Positions 15,521 through 23,772 of a DNA stretch of 25,392 bases are shown here, piece by piece; the first letter of the stretch is position 1; every line of letters starts with the position of its first letter. The position numbers and the translations under genes were made by a program. Under the pieces are notes generated by a model that ran no database searches, was not told where the DNA came from, and was given only the letters and a program-made list of their open reading frames with translations. Source of the stretch: Bacillota bacterium (lineage in GTDB: Bacteria > Bacillota > Sulfobacillia > JAJZYS01 > JAJYTV01); contig JAKAPV010000005.1 of NCBI GenBank assembly GCA_021806845.1, positions 1-25,392 on the forward strand, read 5' to 3'.

Positions 15521-16754
15521 CCGCCACCACCCCTTTACGCCCATAGCGTAGCACGAGCGCCGCCGTCCCGACCGCAAGGAGCAGCGCTGCGGAGAGGAGG
15601 AACTCGCGCTCCGGCCCGATCGCGGCGGAGAGCGCCCCGCCCAGCAGCGGTCCCCCGACGACGGCAAGACCGCCGAGGCTGCGCACGCTGCCCAAAACCC
15701 GACCGGTCCACTCCGACGGCACCTGCCTGCGCAGCGCGCTCTGCAGCGGAATGAAGGCCAGGGCTGCTCCAGCGCCGATCACGAGCACCGTGCCCGGCAC
15801 GACAGCCTGCCAGCGCAGCGCGACGCAGAGAGCCTCGGCCGCGATGCCCGCGCCCATCGCGATCGCGCCAAACGGCATCGCACGCCCTGCCCCGTACTCG
15901 CGCCCGCGCAGGAAGAAGGCGGCTGTCCCAGCCATCCCTGCGCCGGACGCGGCCATGCAGAGTCCCAGGATCGCCGCTGCGTGGGGCTGCCCGCGCAATA
16001 GAACGATCAGCTGGGAGTCGACGAGGTTCACGCCGAAGAGGATCAGGGCGTAGAGCGCTACGAGCCTGCGCAGCGCAGGGGTCTTCGCAATGAGCGCCGC
16101 GCCCTCCTTCGCCGCCCGCAGGAGGGGCTCCCGGCGGGGCTCGGACGACTGCCCCGCCTTGCCCGTCTCCCGCAGGAAGAGCAGTAGGAGCGCCGCGAGC
16201 GCAAAGCTCGCGGCATCGACGTAGAACGGCGCGAGCGCCCCCAGGACCGCCGCGAGCAGGCCGCCAAGGGCAGGGGCGAGGAGCTTTGTGCCCTGGGAGA
16301 TCGCCGTGCGCACCGCGACGGCCCGCTGCATCTGCGCGTCCGGCACGGCGTCCTTCAGCATGCCGGACTCCGCCGGCGAGAAGAGCGCCTCGGCCGCCCC
16401 GAGCAGCGCGAGCAGCGCATAGACCTCGTAGAGCGTCGCAGCCCGCGTGATCGCGAGCAGCAGGAGCGCGCAGGCGACATTCGAAAGCACCGCGAGCGCC
16501 TTGCGCGGCGCGCGGTCCGCGAGCGCGCCCGCCAGCGGGCCGAGCAGCATTCCGGGCACGAGGTTGCAGACGAGAGCAAACCCGACTGCGAACGGCGATG
16601 CGTGCCAGCGCAGGCCGACCAGCACGAAGAGTGCGAGCGAGAACAGCCAGTCCCCCACGTTCGAGCAGAGCTGGGCCGCGCTGAGCAGCAGGAACTGTCG
16701 GTTGCCGAGGAGGCCGAAATCCTTCGCCAGCCCGCCCACCCCACAAAACGACAC
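15495..16754 (-). CDS. Major facilitator superfamily exporter (drug-efflux type)
   Basis: 419 residues with about 12 membrane segments. It has the MFS family loop G-A-L-A-D-R-A-P-R-K (residues about 77-86, the motif-A region between helices 2 and 3) and the related arrangement in the second half. The group resembles proton-driven multidrug or macrolide exporters (MFS_3 type), but the substrate is not readable. The GTG at 16754 gives the longest protein; it lies inside the left arm of the operator, so the transcript may be almost leaderless. Another GTG at 16739 is possible. It overlaps the TetR gene and is presumably repressed by it. Confidence 0.88.
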   Translation of the reverse strand: MSFCGVGGLAKDFGLLGNRQFLLLSAAQLCSNVGDWLFSLALFVLVGLRWHASPFAVGFALVCNLVPGMLLGPLAGALADRAPRKALAVLSNVACALLLLAITRAATLYEVYALLALLGAAEALFSPAESGMLKDAVPDAQMQRAVAVRTAISQGTKLLAPALGGLLAAVLGALAPFYVDAASFALAALLLLFLRETGKAGQSSEPRREPLLRAAKEGAALIAKTPALRRLVALYALILFGVNLVDSQLIVLLRGQPHAAAILGLCMAASGAGMAGTAAFFLRGREYGAGRAMPFGAIAMGAGIAAEALCVALRWQAVVPGTVLVIGAGAALAFIPLQSALRRQVPSEWTGRVLGSVRSLGGLAVVGGPLLGGALSAAIGPEREFLLSAALLLAVGTAALVLRYGRKGVVAGAEGVGGP

Positions 16755-16793
16755 ACATGTCGCTTATAATAATGGCGACATGTGTGTCGTTTT
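16745..16793 (-). promoter_or_regulatory. Double-palindrome operator and promoter of the MFS-TetR operon
   Basis: Bases 16745-16763 and 16775-16793 are perfect 19-base inverted repeats separated by the AT-rich TTATAATAATG. Each arm itself contains a 14-base palindrome, CGACA-N4-TGTCG (16749-16762 and 16776-16789), 27 bases apart. On the minus strand TTGAAA (16797-16792), a 17-base gap and CATTAT (16774-16769) make a fair promoter whose -10 lies between the two palindromes. A repressor dimer on each would block RNA polymerase. The repeat also forms a hairpin followed by TTTT on both strands, so it could end transcription of the upstream kinase gene as well. Confidence 0.7.
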
Positions 16794-16805
16794 TCAAGCA
16801 GCGGA

Positions 16806-18416
16806 TCACTTCACCGGCATGAGCCCCGTTACCACGACGCGCGTCCCCTCATGCGGGCGGCTCTGCACCGTGACATGGCCCCCGGCGCGCCGTGCGCGTT
16901 CCTCGAGGTGCCGCCTGCCGTGGTGTCCGGGCGGCGACGGCTTCGCGGTATCGAACCCGACGCCGTCATCTTCGATCAGGAGCTGGTATTCGTCGCCGAC
17001 CCGGCGCCAGGTGATGTCCACGCGGCTCGCGCGGGCGTGGCGCACGACGTTCGAGAGCGCTTCTTGCGTGAAGCGCACCAGCTGTTCCACTGCGTCGGGC
17101 GGCAGGAGGCTGTAGCTCAGGTCCGACGAATGCAGCCGCACCAGGTCGCCGATGCCGAGATCCCGCGCGATCTCCTGGATCGAAGCCATCAGCGGCCTCA
17201 ACTCCGACTTGAGGTCGAGGACGTAGCGCCGGATGTCGTCCGTTGCCTCGCGCAGGCGCTCCGCCAGCTGGTTCACCGTCCGGTGCGCGCGGGTGTCATC
17301 CGGGAGGTCGCCGAGGATCGCGTCGAGTCCGAGCAGGACAGAGTAGATGGTCTGCAGCGTCCCGTCGTGGAGGTTCATCCCGATGCGCTGACGTTCCTCG
17401 ACGACCGCGAGTCTCTCCACGTCGTCGTTCAGGCGCAGGTTCTTGATCAGCACCGCGGCGAGACCCGCGAGGAGTCCGAGGAGCTCCTCGTCCTCGCCGC
17501 TGAAGGGTTCTCCCCCCTGCTTGTCGGTCACGTAGAGGTGGCCCACCACTTCGCCCTGGAAGAGCATCGGCATGCCGAGGAACGTCTTCATCCTGGGGTG
17601 CCCCACGGGCCAGCCGTGGAAGTGCGGGTGCCGGGAGATGTCGTCGACGCGCAGCGGGCGCCGGCTGCGGATCACCTCGCCGAGCAGGCCGCGCCCGCGC
17701 GGCAGGGAACCCATCCGCTTCATCTCGTCTGGCGTCAGTCCGTCCGCGATGAACTGCGAGATCGACTCGTCGGGCTGCAAGACCGCCAGCGCGCCGTAGC
17801 GCGCCTGCGTAATCTCGCGGCTCAGCGAGACGACCCGCTGCAGCATCTCCTGCACCGTGCGCACGCCTGCGATGGCGGTCATGCCGTTATAGAGCTGCTT
17901 GAGGCGATCGCGGAACATCTCCAGCCGGTCGCTAGCGTTCAGGGTGCTGCCGATCTGGCGGAAATGCGCGAGCACAGCCTGGCCCATGCGCGGATCCCAA
18001 ACGACACCGCCCGCATGGATGCTGCGGATGGCATCCAGGATGTCGCGGCCGCGCGCCTGTTTCACGAGAAAGCCGGACGCCCCGACGGTCAGGGCCCGAA
18101 AGAGCAGTGTCTCGTCGGTCGAACCGGTCAGCATGAGGACGCGGACGTCGGCGAATTCCCGATGCACCCAGGCGCAGAGGTCGAGGCCGGACTCCCCTTT
18201 GAGCCTGCTGTCCATCACCACGACGTCGGGCAGGAGCGCCGCGATCTTCGCCTGAGCATCTGCGATGGAGCGCGCCTCGCCGGTCCAGATGAGATCCTCC
18301 TGGTCCGCGACGATCTGCGAGAGTCCTTCCAGCACTCCCGGGTGGTCGTCGACACCGAATACGCGAATCGGGTCCCGGGGACCGCCAGAGCCGGACCGCC
18401 GCGTCGCTTCCGGCAC
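16806..18416 (-). CDS. Receiver-GAF-histidine kinase fusion (NarL-type receiver joined to DevS/NarX-like HisKA_3 kinase)
   Basis: 536 residues. The GTG at 18416 has AGGAGG 8 bases upstream. Residues about 16-150 are a NarL-type receiver with D23/D24, phosphoacceptor D69 in VMDSRLKGESG and K119. Where NarL proteins carry a LuxR helix-turn-helix, this one continues into a GAF domain (about 180-330). The GAF segment G-W-P-V-G-H-P-R-M-K-T-F-L-G resembles the sensor domains of DevS/DosT. Then comes a HisKA_3 H-box with H350-D351, an N-box around N456 and the G1 box DDGVGFD (483-489). The last G-box is unusual (GHHGRRHLEERA instead of GLGLRGMRERA). The kinase partner could be an unlinked LuxR-type regulator. 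Gas or redox sensing is possible but unproven. Confidence 0.9.
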   Translation of the reverse strand: MPEATRRSGSGGPRDPIRVFGVDDHPGVLEGLSQIVADQEDLIWTGEARSIADAQAKIAALLPDVVVMDSRLKGESGLDLCAWVHREFADVRVLMLTGSTDETLLFRALTVGASGFLVKQARGRDILDAIRSIHAGGVVWDPRMGQAVLAHFRQIGSTLNASDRLEMFRDRLKQLYNGMTAIAGVRTVQEMLQRVVSLSREITQARYGALAVLQPDESISQFIADGLTPDEMKRMGSLPRGRGLLGEVIRSRRPLRVDDISRHPHFHGWPVGHPRMKTFLGMPMLFQGEVVGHLYVTDKQGGEPFSGEDEELLGLLAGLAAVLIKNLRLNDDVERLAVVEERQRIGMNLHDGTLQTIYSVLLGLDAILGDLPDDTRAHRTVNQLAERLREATDDIRRYVLDLKSELRPLMASIQEIARDLGIGDLVRLHSSDLSYSLLPPDAVEQLVRFTQEALSNVVRHARASRVDITWRRVGDEYQLLIEDDGVGFDTAKPSPPGHHGRRHLEERARRAGGHVTVQSRPHEGTRVVVTGLMPVK

Positions 18417-18570
18417 GGTGGACTCCTCCTCTGCAGCATCCGGACTGCCGGATTTTCCTTATACATTATCATGGGACTCACCATTATGGGTGTTGCCGTC
18501 GGATGTTGCATAGTCGGTACGGCAAACGGGAGACTGTTTCGCCGCGGAGCGGATGGTCCCAAGCTGCTGC

Positions 18571-18867
18571 CTATCGCTGCGTGAAGGCGAGGACGTTGCG
18601 GCCCCCGGCCCGGATTGCAATCACCCGGCGAAGCGGCGTGTCAGGACGCAGGAGCCTGCAGACCGAATACGAGACGTCCTGCGATATCAAGATCTTGCCT
18701 GGGCCGCACCGTACATCCCGATCCGGCACAGTGTTCGCCGAAACGAGGTAGGTTCGTCCGTGCCATGCAAGAGCGCTGCCCGGCGGGATCGTCGCCGCAG
18801 CGCCGCACGCACCGCAGAGCAGAAGCGGCATCGCCGCAGCGAGCGCTAGACGTCTTCCCATCCCCAC
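18571..18867 (-). CDS. Small exported protein of unknown function
   Basis: 98 residues from the GTG at 18867, which has GGGGGAG 6 bases upstream; an ATG two codons later (18861) would fit less well. The N-terminus has two arginines followed by a hydrophobic run, LALAAAMPLLLCGACG, a signal sequence. The cysteines there do not form a textbook lipobox (C-G-A-C), so either lipidation or simple cleavage is possible. The mature part, about 75 residues, contains two cysteines (C-G-P-G and V-C-R), possibly a disulfide, and no recognisable family. It precedes no obvious partner. The 154 bases between it and the kinase gene contain no supported gene. Confidence 0.6.
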   Translation of the reverse strand: MGMGRRLALAAAMPLLLCGACGAAATIPPGSALAWHGRTYLVSANTVPDRDVRCGPGKILISQDVSYSVCRLLRPDTPLRRVIAIRAGGRNVLAFTQR

Positions 18868-19185
18868 CTTCTACTCCCCCCCACACGAAGACGCAGGTGA
18901 GCCACTCGCTGCAATTGGCCTCGGCCGCAGCCAAGCAGTGAGCCCGCCGGCGTCGAGCGTCCCACCCCTGGCCCGCCGCCCCGTCGAGCTCAATGCGTCA
19001 CTGGCTTGAAAACTCCTTCAAGGCGCACCTACCCCCAGCAGCTGCGCGTACCTGGCGTGCAGTTCGCGCCAGCCGTACCGCACGGCATTTTGGCCGACCA
19101 TGACGGCATCTCCCTGCCGCCCAGCGTCCCGGCGAGCCCCTCGAGGCAGAGGTGCCGGCCGGCGGCGCAGGACGGAGCCTCGGGC
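18868..19185. other. Intergenic stretch with no complete gene
   Basis: Between the small exported protein and the terminator of the molybdoenzyme operon I see no open frame with start signals. The only coding-like part is the minus-strand fragment at 19018-19110, described separately. Confidence 0.4.
19018..19110 (-). pseudogene. Possible remnant of a glycosyltransferase C-terminus
   Basis: About 30 codons read DAVMVGQNAVRYGWRELHAR, then YAQLLG, then stop at 19020-19018. The pattern A-x-x-x-x-Y-G-W-x-x-L-x-x-x-Y-x-x-L-L is what ends many GT4/GT1-like glycosyltransferases (last helix returning to the N-terminal lobe). Third positions are GC-rich as in real genes here. Upstream the frame has no matching body, so only the tail survives if it is real. 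The match is by eye and short. Confidence 0.3.
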
Positions 19186-19221
19186 AAAAAAGCAGGCCCC
19201 CCGGTATCACCGGGAGGCCTG
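19186..19221 (-). terminator. Intrinsic terminator of the molybdoenzyme operon
   Basis: On the minus strand a 13-base stem (19221-19209 with 19205-19193, one G-T wobble) with a 3-base loop is followed by C and six Ts (19191-19186). It starts 9 bases after the molybdoenzyme stop. This is the clearest Rho-independent terminator in the window. Confidence 0.9.
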
Positions 19222-19230
19222 GACCTCTCC

Positions 19231-22116
19231 TTACGCGTCTAGTTCTTCTTCGTCCTCCGCGGGTTCGTCCTGCGGCAGGACGTAGGCCGCCGGCACCGGG
19301 CGGAGCGGTCGAAGGAGCCAGCGTGGCCTGCGCAGACCCTGCGCGCCTGCCGGCTTCGCGAGCCGCAGCCAGTCCTTGTAGACGGCGTGGGCCCGGTCGA
19401 GATCGACGTAGATGTCGCCGAGCGCGTCACCCGGCTGCGCCTTCGAGACCGTCACCGCCTGGTGCCAGGCGTGGGAACCCGAGACGGGGTCCGGGTGCAC
19501 CGGGAAAATGAGGTTCTGGTGCACTCCCGAGTCCTCCCACCAGATCCGCTCCGTATCCCGGTCCGCGCTGCGGAAGGGCTTGACCCCGCGCTTTCTGCGC
19601 ATCATCCACTTCCCTGGCTCCTTCTCCTCGAGGGAGACGACGGCGGAGGTCCAGCCGTTGCCCCCCATGCCCTCTAGGCGCCAGCGTCCTAGGTGGTGCG
19701 AGCACGCGACGATCCCCGGCTTCATGCCCTCCGTGATCCAGACCCGGTTCACGAAGTAGCCGGTCTTGGACTCGACCCGCACGAGGTCGCCGAGCGAGAG
19801 CCCGAGGCGCTGCGCGTCGCTCGGGTGCATCCAGACGGGGTTGCCGTGGGAGATCTCGTTGAGCCACTTCGCGTTGCCCGACCTCGTGTGCACGAGCGTC
19901 GGTAGGCGGAACGTCGAGACGAGGACGAACTGGCCCTCGCCGAGGTTCTGCTGGCGGACGTGGCTCGGAATGTAGGTCGGAATGGCGTAGATGCCCCAGC
20001 CCCAGTCCCGCAGCGTCGGGGAGTAGAACTCGAGCTTGCCCGAAGGCGTCGGGAAGCCGCGCAGGGGCCTCCCGTCCACCATCACCCCGACGGGCCGCCC
20101 GAGCTCCGTCGGCGGGGGCGCCGGCATGGGCTTCACGTCGAGCCGCGGCGCGGGCGGCGCGGACGTGTAGATCCGCCCCGTCCCCTCCTCCACCAGGGCG
20201 CTGTGCAGATCCGCCTCCGGCACCGGCTCGAGGTGCTGGGTGTAGGCGCTCTCGCGCACGACGAACGCGGAGTAGCGGCGCATGTACTGCAGCGGCGTGA
20301 GGCCCTCCTTCGCCGCGGCCTCGGGCAGACCCGGCACGCTGTGCTCGAAGATCCAGCGGTAGTACTCCTCGACCGTGATCTTCTCGCCCGGGCGGTACGG
20401 CGACTCGAAGTTGCGCCGGATGCCCATGCTCCCGTCGGGGTCGATCCGCCAGGAGAGCTCTATCCAGAACTCGTTCTCCTCCCACACTTCGCCCGGGTTC
20501 GTCTCGTAGGTGAGCTTCGCGTCCTCCCCGATCCGCTCGCTGTAGGCGCGCAGCACCGGCTGGCGGAAGGCGATCCACTGCGATCCGTGCGTCTCGTAGG
20601 AGATGAGGTCGTGGCGCTCCGGCGCGAGGCCCATCGGCAGCACGTAGTCGGCGAACTGCGCCGTCTCGCTCCAGGTCGGGCTGAGGCAGACGTGCAGGCC
20701 GATCTTCTCCGGGTCCTTGAACTGCTCGATCCAGGTGAGGCCGTCCGGGTTCGTCCAGACGGGGTTGTACACGCGCGAGAAGTAGACCTCGAGCCGGCCG
20801 CGCCCCTCCTTGAGGAAGTGCGGCAGGAGGAAGCTCATCTCGTTGTGCGCGAGCGGGTACTCGCGCGGCCAGGTGAGTTCGTTCCAGCCCTTCACGGGCG
20901 GCGGCTCGACGGGCGGGTGCGGCACGTACTTCGCCCACGCGTTCGGCATCGTGCCGCCCTTCGTCCCGACGGAGCCAGTCAGGACGTTCAGGAAGAAGAG
21001 CGCGCGGGCGACCATCCAGCCGCCCAGGTTGCCCGCGGCGGCGGAGCGCCAGATGTGCGCCGAAAAGCGGCTGCCCGCCTTCGCCACCTCCTCCGCGACC
21101 TCGCGGATCTGCTGGGCGGCGATGCCGCTCTCGCGCTCCGCGAACTCGGGCGTGTAGCGGGCGTAGGTGGTCCTCAGGATCTCGATGAAGCGGTCGAACG
21201 TCTCGGGCTCCTGTGGGTGCTCATCGCGCAGAAACTGCTGCCAGTTGACCCAGCTCTCGACGAACTGCCGGTCGTAGAGGTCCTCCTGCAGCAGGATGTT
21301 CGCGATCGCGAGCAGGATCGCGGCCTCGGAGCCCGGCCAGGCCGGCATCCACCAGTTGGCGTGCGAGGCCGTGTTCGAGAGGCGTGGGTCGATCACCGCG
21401 ATCTTGGCGCCGTGCATCTTCGCCTCAATGATGCGCTGCGCGTGCGGGTTGAAGTAGTGGCCGGTCTCCAGGTGCGAGGAGAGGAGCAGGATGAAGCGCG
21501 CATTCGCGAAGTCCGGCGCCGGCCGGTCGATGCCCATCCAGAAGGCGTAGCCGGTGCGCGCGCCCGACGAGCAGATGTTCGTGTGGCTGTTGTGGCCGTC
21601 GACGCCCCAGGCCGCCAGCACCCGCTCCGTGAAGCCGTCCTCGCCGGGGCGGCCGACGTGGTACATGATCTCCTGGTTGCGCTCCTCCTGGATCGCCGTG
21701 CGGATCCGCCCCGCGATGTCGTCGAGCGCCTCGTCCCACGAGACCCGCTCGAAGCCGCCCTCGCCGCGTCCGCCGATGCGCCGCAGCGGGTGCAGGATGC
21801 GCTCGGGATCCTTGATCTGGTTGATCGTCGCGGGACCCTTCGCGCAGTTGCGCCCGCGGCTCGCCGGGTGGGCCGGGTTGCCGACGAACTTGCGGATCTC
21901 CCGCGTTTCCTTGTCGACGTATGCCAGGAGACCGCATGCCGCCTCGCAGTTGAAGCAGATGGTCGGCACGAGCGCGTAGCGGCGCTCCACCTTCTGCGGC
22001 CAGGCCTGCGCATCGTATTCCATGTAGTCGTCCCACTGCTCCGGCATCGGGTAGGCGCTGAAGCCCCCCGTCTGGTCCGGGGTGAAGGGCGGCTCCCAGA
22101 CGTGCGAATCGGACAT
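19231..22116 (-). CDS. Molybdopterin oxidoreductase catalytic subunit (DMSO reductase family), function unassigned
   Basis: 961 residues. The ATG at 22116 has AAGGGAGG 7 bases upstream. An N-terminal [4Fe-4S] site has C54-x2-C57-x3-C61-x29-C91 with the following A-K. The three large molybdopterin-binding parts follow, and the C-terminal dinucleotide-binding domain starts near residue 690. In the active-site loop H-T-N-I-C-S-S-G-A-R-T-G, Cys182 is the best candidate for the Mo/W ligand, as in the polysulfide/arsenate/nitrate (Nap) types. There is no twin-arginine signal peptide, so the enzyme should sit on the cytoplasmic face, unlike PsrA, PhsA or DmsA. It is the second gene of an operon, 13 bases behind its electron-transfer partner. 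SoeA-like sulfite oxidation is one possible analogue, but the substrate is not readable. Confidence 0.92.
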   Translation of the reverse strand: MSDSHVWEPPFTPDQTGGFSAYPMPEQWDDYMEYDAQAWPQKVERRYALVPTICFNCEAACGLLAYVDKETREIRKFVGNPAHPASRGRNCAKGPATINQIKDPERILHPLRRIGGRGEGGFERVSWDEALDDIAGRIRTAIQEERNQEIMYHVGRPGEDGFTERVLAAWGVDGHNSHTNICSSGARTGYAFWMGIDRPAPDFANARFILLLSSHLETGHYFNPHAQRIIEAKMHGAKIAVIDPRLSNTASHANWWMPAWPGSEAAILLAIANILLQEDLYDRQFVESWVNWQQFLRDEHPQEPETFDRFIEILRTTYARYTPEFAERESGIAAQQIREVAEEVAKAGSRFSAHIWRSAAAGNLGGWMVARALFFLNVLTGSVGTKGGTMPNAWAKYVPHPPVEPPPVKGWNELTWPREYPLAHNEMSFLLPHFLKEGRGRLEVYFSRVYNPVWTNPDGLTWIEQFKDPEKIGLHVCLSPTWSETAQFADYVLPMGLAPERHDLISYETHGSQWIAFRQPVLRAYSERIGEDAKLTYETNPGEVWEENEFWIELSWRIDPDGSMGIRRNFESPYRPGEKITVEEYYRWIFEHSVPGLPEAAAKEGLTPLQYMRRYSAFVVRESAYTQHLEPVPEADLHSALVEEGTGRIYTSAPPAPRLDVKPMPAPPPTELGRPVGVMVDGRPLRGFPTPSGKLEFYSPTLRDWGWGIYAIPTYIPSHVRQQNLGEGQFVLVSTFRLPTLVHTRSGNAKWLNEISHGNPVWMHPSDAQRLGLSLGDLVRVESKTGYFVNRVWITEGMKPGIVACSHHLGRWRLEGMGGNGWTSAVVSLEEKEPGKWMMRRKRGVKPFRSADRDTERIWWEDSGVHQNLIFPVHPDPVSGSHAWHQAVTVSKAQPGDALGDIYVDLDRAHAVYKDWLRLAKPAGAQGLRRPRWLLRPLRPVPAAYVLPQDEPAEDEEELDA

Positions 22117-22129
22117 CGTATCGCCTCCC

Positions 22130-23650
22130 TTACGTTAGCGGAACGATCTGGCCGGCCTGCACCCAGACGTGTTCGTAGGCCGCGAGGCCCGCGAGCGCGA
22201 AGACGGCCGCGAGCGGCAGGAGAGCCGTCCCGTGCGCGAGGATCGCGACGGCGGCGAGCAGGAGCGGCAGCGCGAGTCCGACGATGACCGCTGCTCCCCA
22301 GAACGTGCGCCGCAGGGGTCCGTGGGTGACGGCGTGGGCAGCGAGCGACACCTCGCGCGTGCTGTGCGGCAGCACCATCTCCGCGGCCGTGATCAGACCG
22401 TGCAGCAGGAGCAGGGCGAAAAAGCCGTCCGCGAGCGGCCCCTCGAGGGCCGTAAGGTGCAGGAGATATGCCTCGATCGCCCCGAGCGCCGCGCCGGCGA
22501 CGCCGGCCTGCACGAGGAGGTGCCAGAAGACGAGGGGGTTCTGCCAGAAGTCGCGGCCCTGCGCCTGTCCGAAGAGGAAGGCGCTGTACGCGGCCGCCGC
22601 CGCCCCCAGCAGCACGAGGAGGAGCGGGAAGACGGGCCCCTTCGGCACGCCCAGGAAGATCCCGAGCGCGAGCCACACGGTCGCGACAAGGCCGAAGGCC
22701 GTGAGGATGTAGCCGCCCCAGACGAGCCAGGACGTCAGGTGCGGGCGCAGGAGAAGGCGCCAGAAGCGCTCCGGGCGCTTCAGGTCGCCGACGAGCAGCA
22801 GCAGCGTGAGGCCGAGGAAGACGAGCGCGATCAGCGGGTTCACAACGCCCGTCAGGCTCGCGGGGGCCTGCGCCCCGAGCAGCGCCGCGAGTCCCGCGAG
22901 GATCGCCGCGCCCGCCGAGACCGACTTCGTCCAGAGGTAGGCCGAGACCATCCAGCCCCACGGACGGCGCTCGTGCGGGGCGTCGTAGACCTTCACCGCC
23001 TGGGCGCGGTCGCGCACCTGCTCGCGCGGCACGACGGGCGTGTAGTCGGGCTGTTCCGCCCACATGTACGCCCCGACCGAGGCCGCCATCGCGGGATTCA
23101 AGGTCGCCTCGTCGGCGCCGATGTAGAAGACGTTCGGCCGCGTGCCCTGCTCGGGCTTGCGCACCTGTACGGGCTCGCGCGCGAGGAGCTGCGCGATCAG
23201 GCTTGACTGGTCGTCGAGGTCGCCCGTGACGATGGCCTCCTCCGGGCAGACGACGACGCAGGCCGGCAAGAGGCCCTCCTCCACGCGATGGGCGCAGAAG
23301 TTGCACTTCGCGGCGGTGTGCTCGTTCGGGTCGATGTAGATCGCGTCGTACGGACAGGCCTCCATGCAGGCCTTGCAGCCGATGCACTTGGAATTATCGA
23401 AATCGACGATGCCATTCTCGCGTTTGAAGAGCGCGCCCGTCGGACAGATGGCGACGCAGGGAGCGTTCTCGCAGTGGTTGCAGCGGTTGACCTGAAAAAA
23501 GCGGCGCGTATTCGGGAACTGGCCGCGTTCGACGTACTGGACCCACGTGCGGTTCACGCCCAGCGGCACGTCGTGTTCGGCCTTGCAGGCGACGGTGCAC
23601 GCGTGGCAGCCGATGCATTTGCGCTGGTCGATGAGAAAGCCAAGGCGCAC
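22130..23650 (-). CDS. Fused four-cluster ferredoxin / NrfD-type membrane anchor subunit
   Basis: 506 residues. The GTG at 23650 has GGGAGG 9 bases upstream. Residues 1-145 are a DmsB/NrfC-like ferredoxin with all 16 cluster cysteines: C12/15/18/22, C57/60/65/69, C89/92/95/99 and C116/119/131/135, binding four [4Fe-4S] clusters. A linker of about 90 residues leads to an NrfD/PsrC-like membrane domain (about 240-506) with about eight hydrophobic helices. These are normally two separate subunits; here they are one chain. With no signal peptide, the ferredoxin part should face the cytoplasm, electrons passing between the quinone pool in the membrane part and the molybdenum site. It is the first gene of the two-gene operon. 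A TAGAAT box at 23694-23689 could be the -10, without a good -35. Confidence 0.93.
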   Translation of the reverse strand: MRLGFLIDQRKCIGCHACTVACKAEHDVPLGVNRTWVQYVERGQFPNTRRFFQVNRCNHCENAPCVAICPTGALFKRENGIVDFDNSKCIGCKACMEACPYDAIYIDPNEHTAAKCNFCAHRVEEGLLPACVVVCPEEAIVTGDLDDQSSLIAQLLAREPVQVRKPEQGTRPNVFYIGADEATLNPAMAASVGAYMWAEQPDYTPVVPREQVRDRAQAVKVYDAPHERRPWGWMVSAYLWTKSVSAGAAILAGLAALLGAQAPASLTGVVNPLIALVFLGLTLLLLVGDLKRPERFWRLLLRPHLTSWLVWGGYILTAFGLVATVWLALGIFLGVPKGPVFPLLLVLLGAAAAAYSAFLFGQAQGRDFWQNPLVFWHLLVQAGVAGAALGAIEAYLLHLTALEGPLADGFFALLLLHGLITAAEMVLPHSTREVSLAAHAVTHGPLRRTFWGAAVIVGLALPLLLAAVAILAHGTALLPLAAVFALAGLAAYEHVWVQAGQIVPLT

Positions 23651-23772
23651 CCGAAAATGCCTCCCCCCGGGTAATCCTGAGGACCATTCTAGGGTTCGGG
23701 CCGGGGCTGCGGCGTTTCGAGTATCGCAACGGCCGTTTGTTCATTGGGTCACAAAGGGAGGCGACGCAGTGG

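Noticed and set aside
16782..18584. 600-codon plus-strand frame opposite the receiver-GAF-kinase gene
   Set aside because: Low-complexity antisense shadow; the minus-strand protein has intact receiver and kinase motifs.
18471..18584. Plus-strand 37-codon frame with a hydrophobic start (MGLTIMGVAVG)
   Set aside because: No ribosome binding site, and it ends antisense to the small exported protein. Possible but unsupported.
19960..22287. Long plus-strand open frame of about 775 codons opposite the molybdoenzyme gene
   Set aside because: It is Arg/Val/Leu-rich antisense sequence typical of high-GC genes, has no family motif and lies wholly opposite a gene with clear cluster and cofactor motifs.
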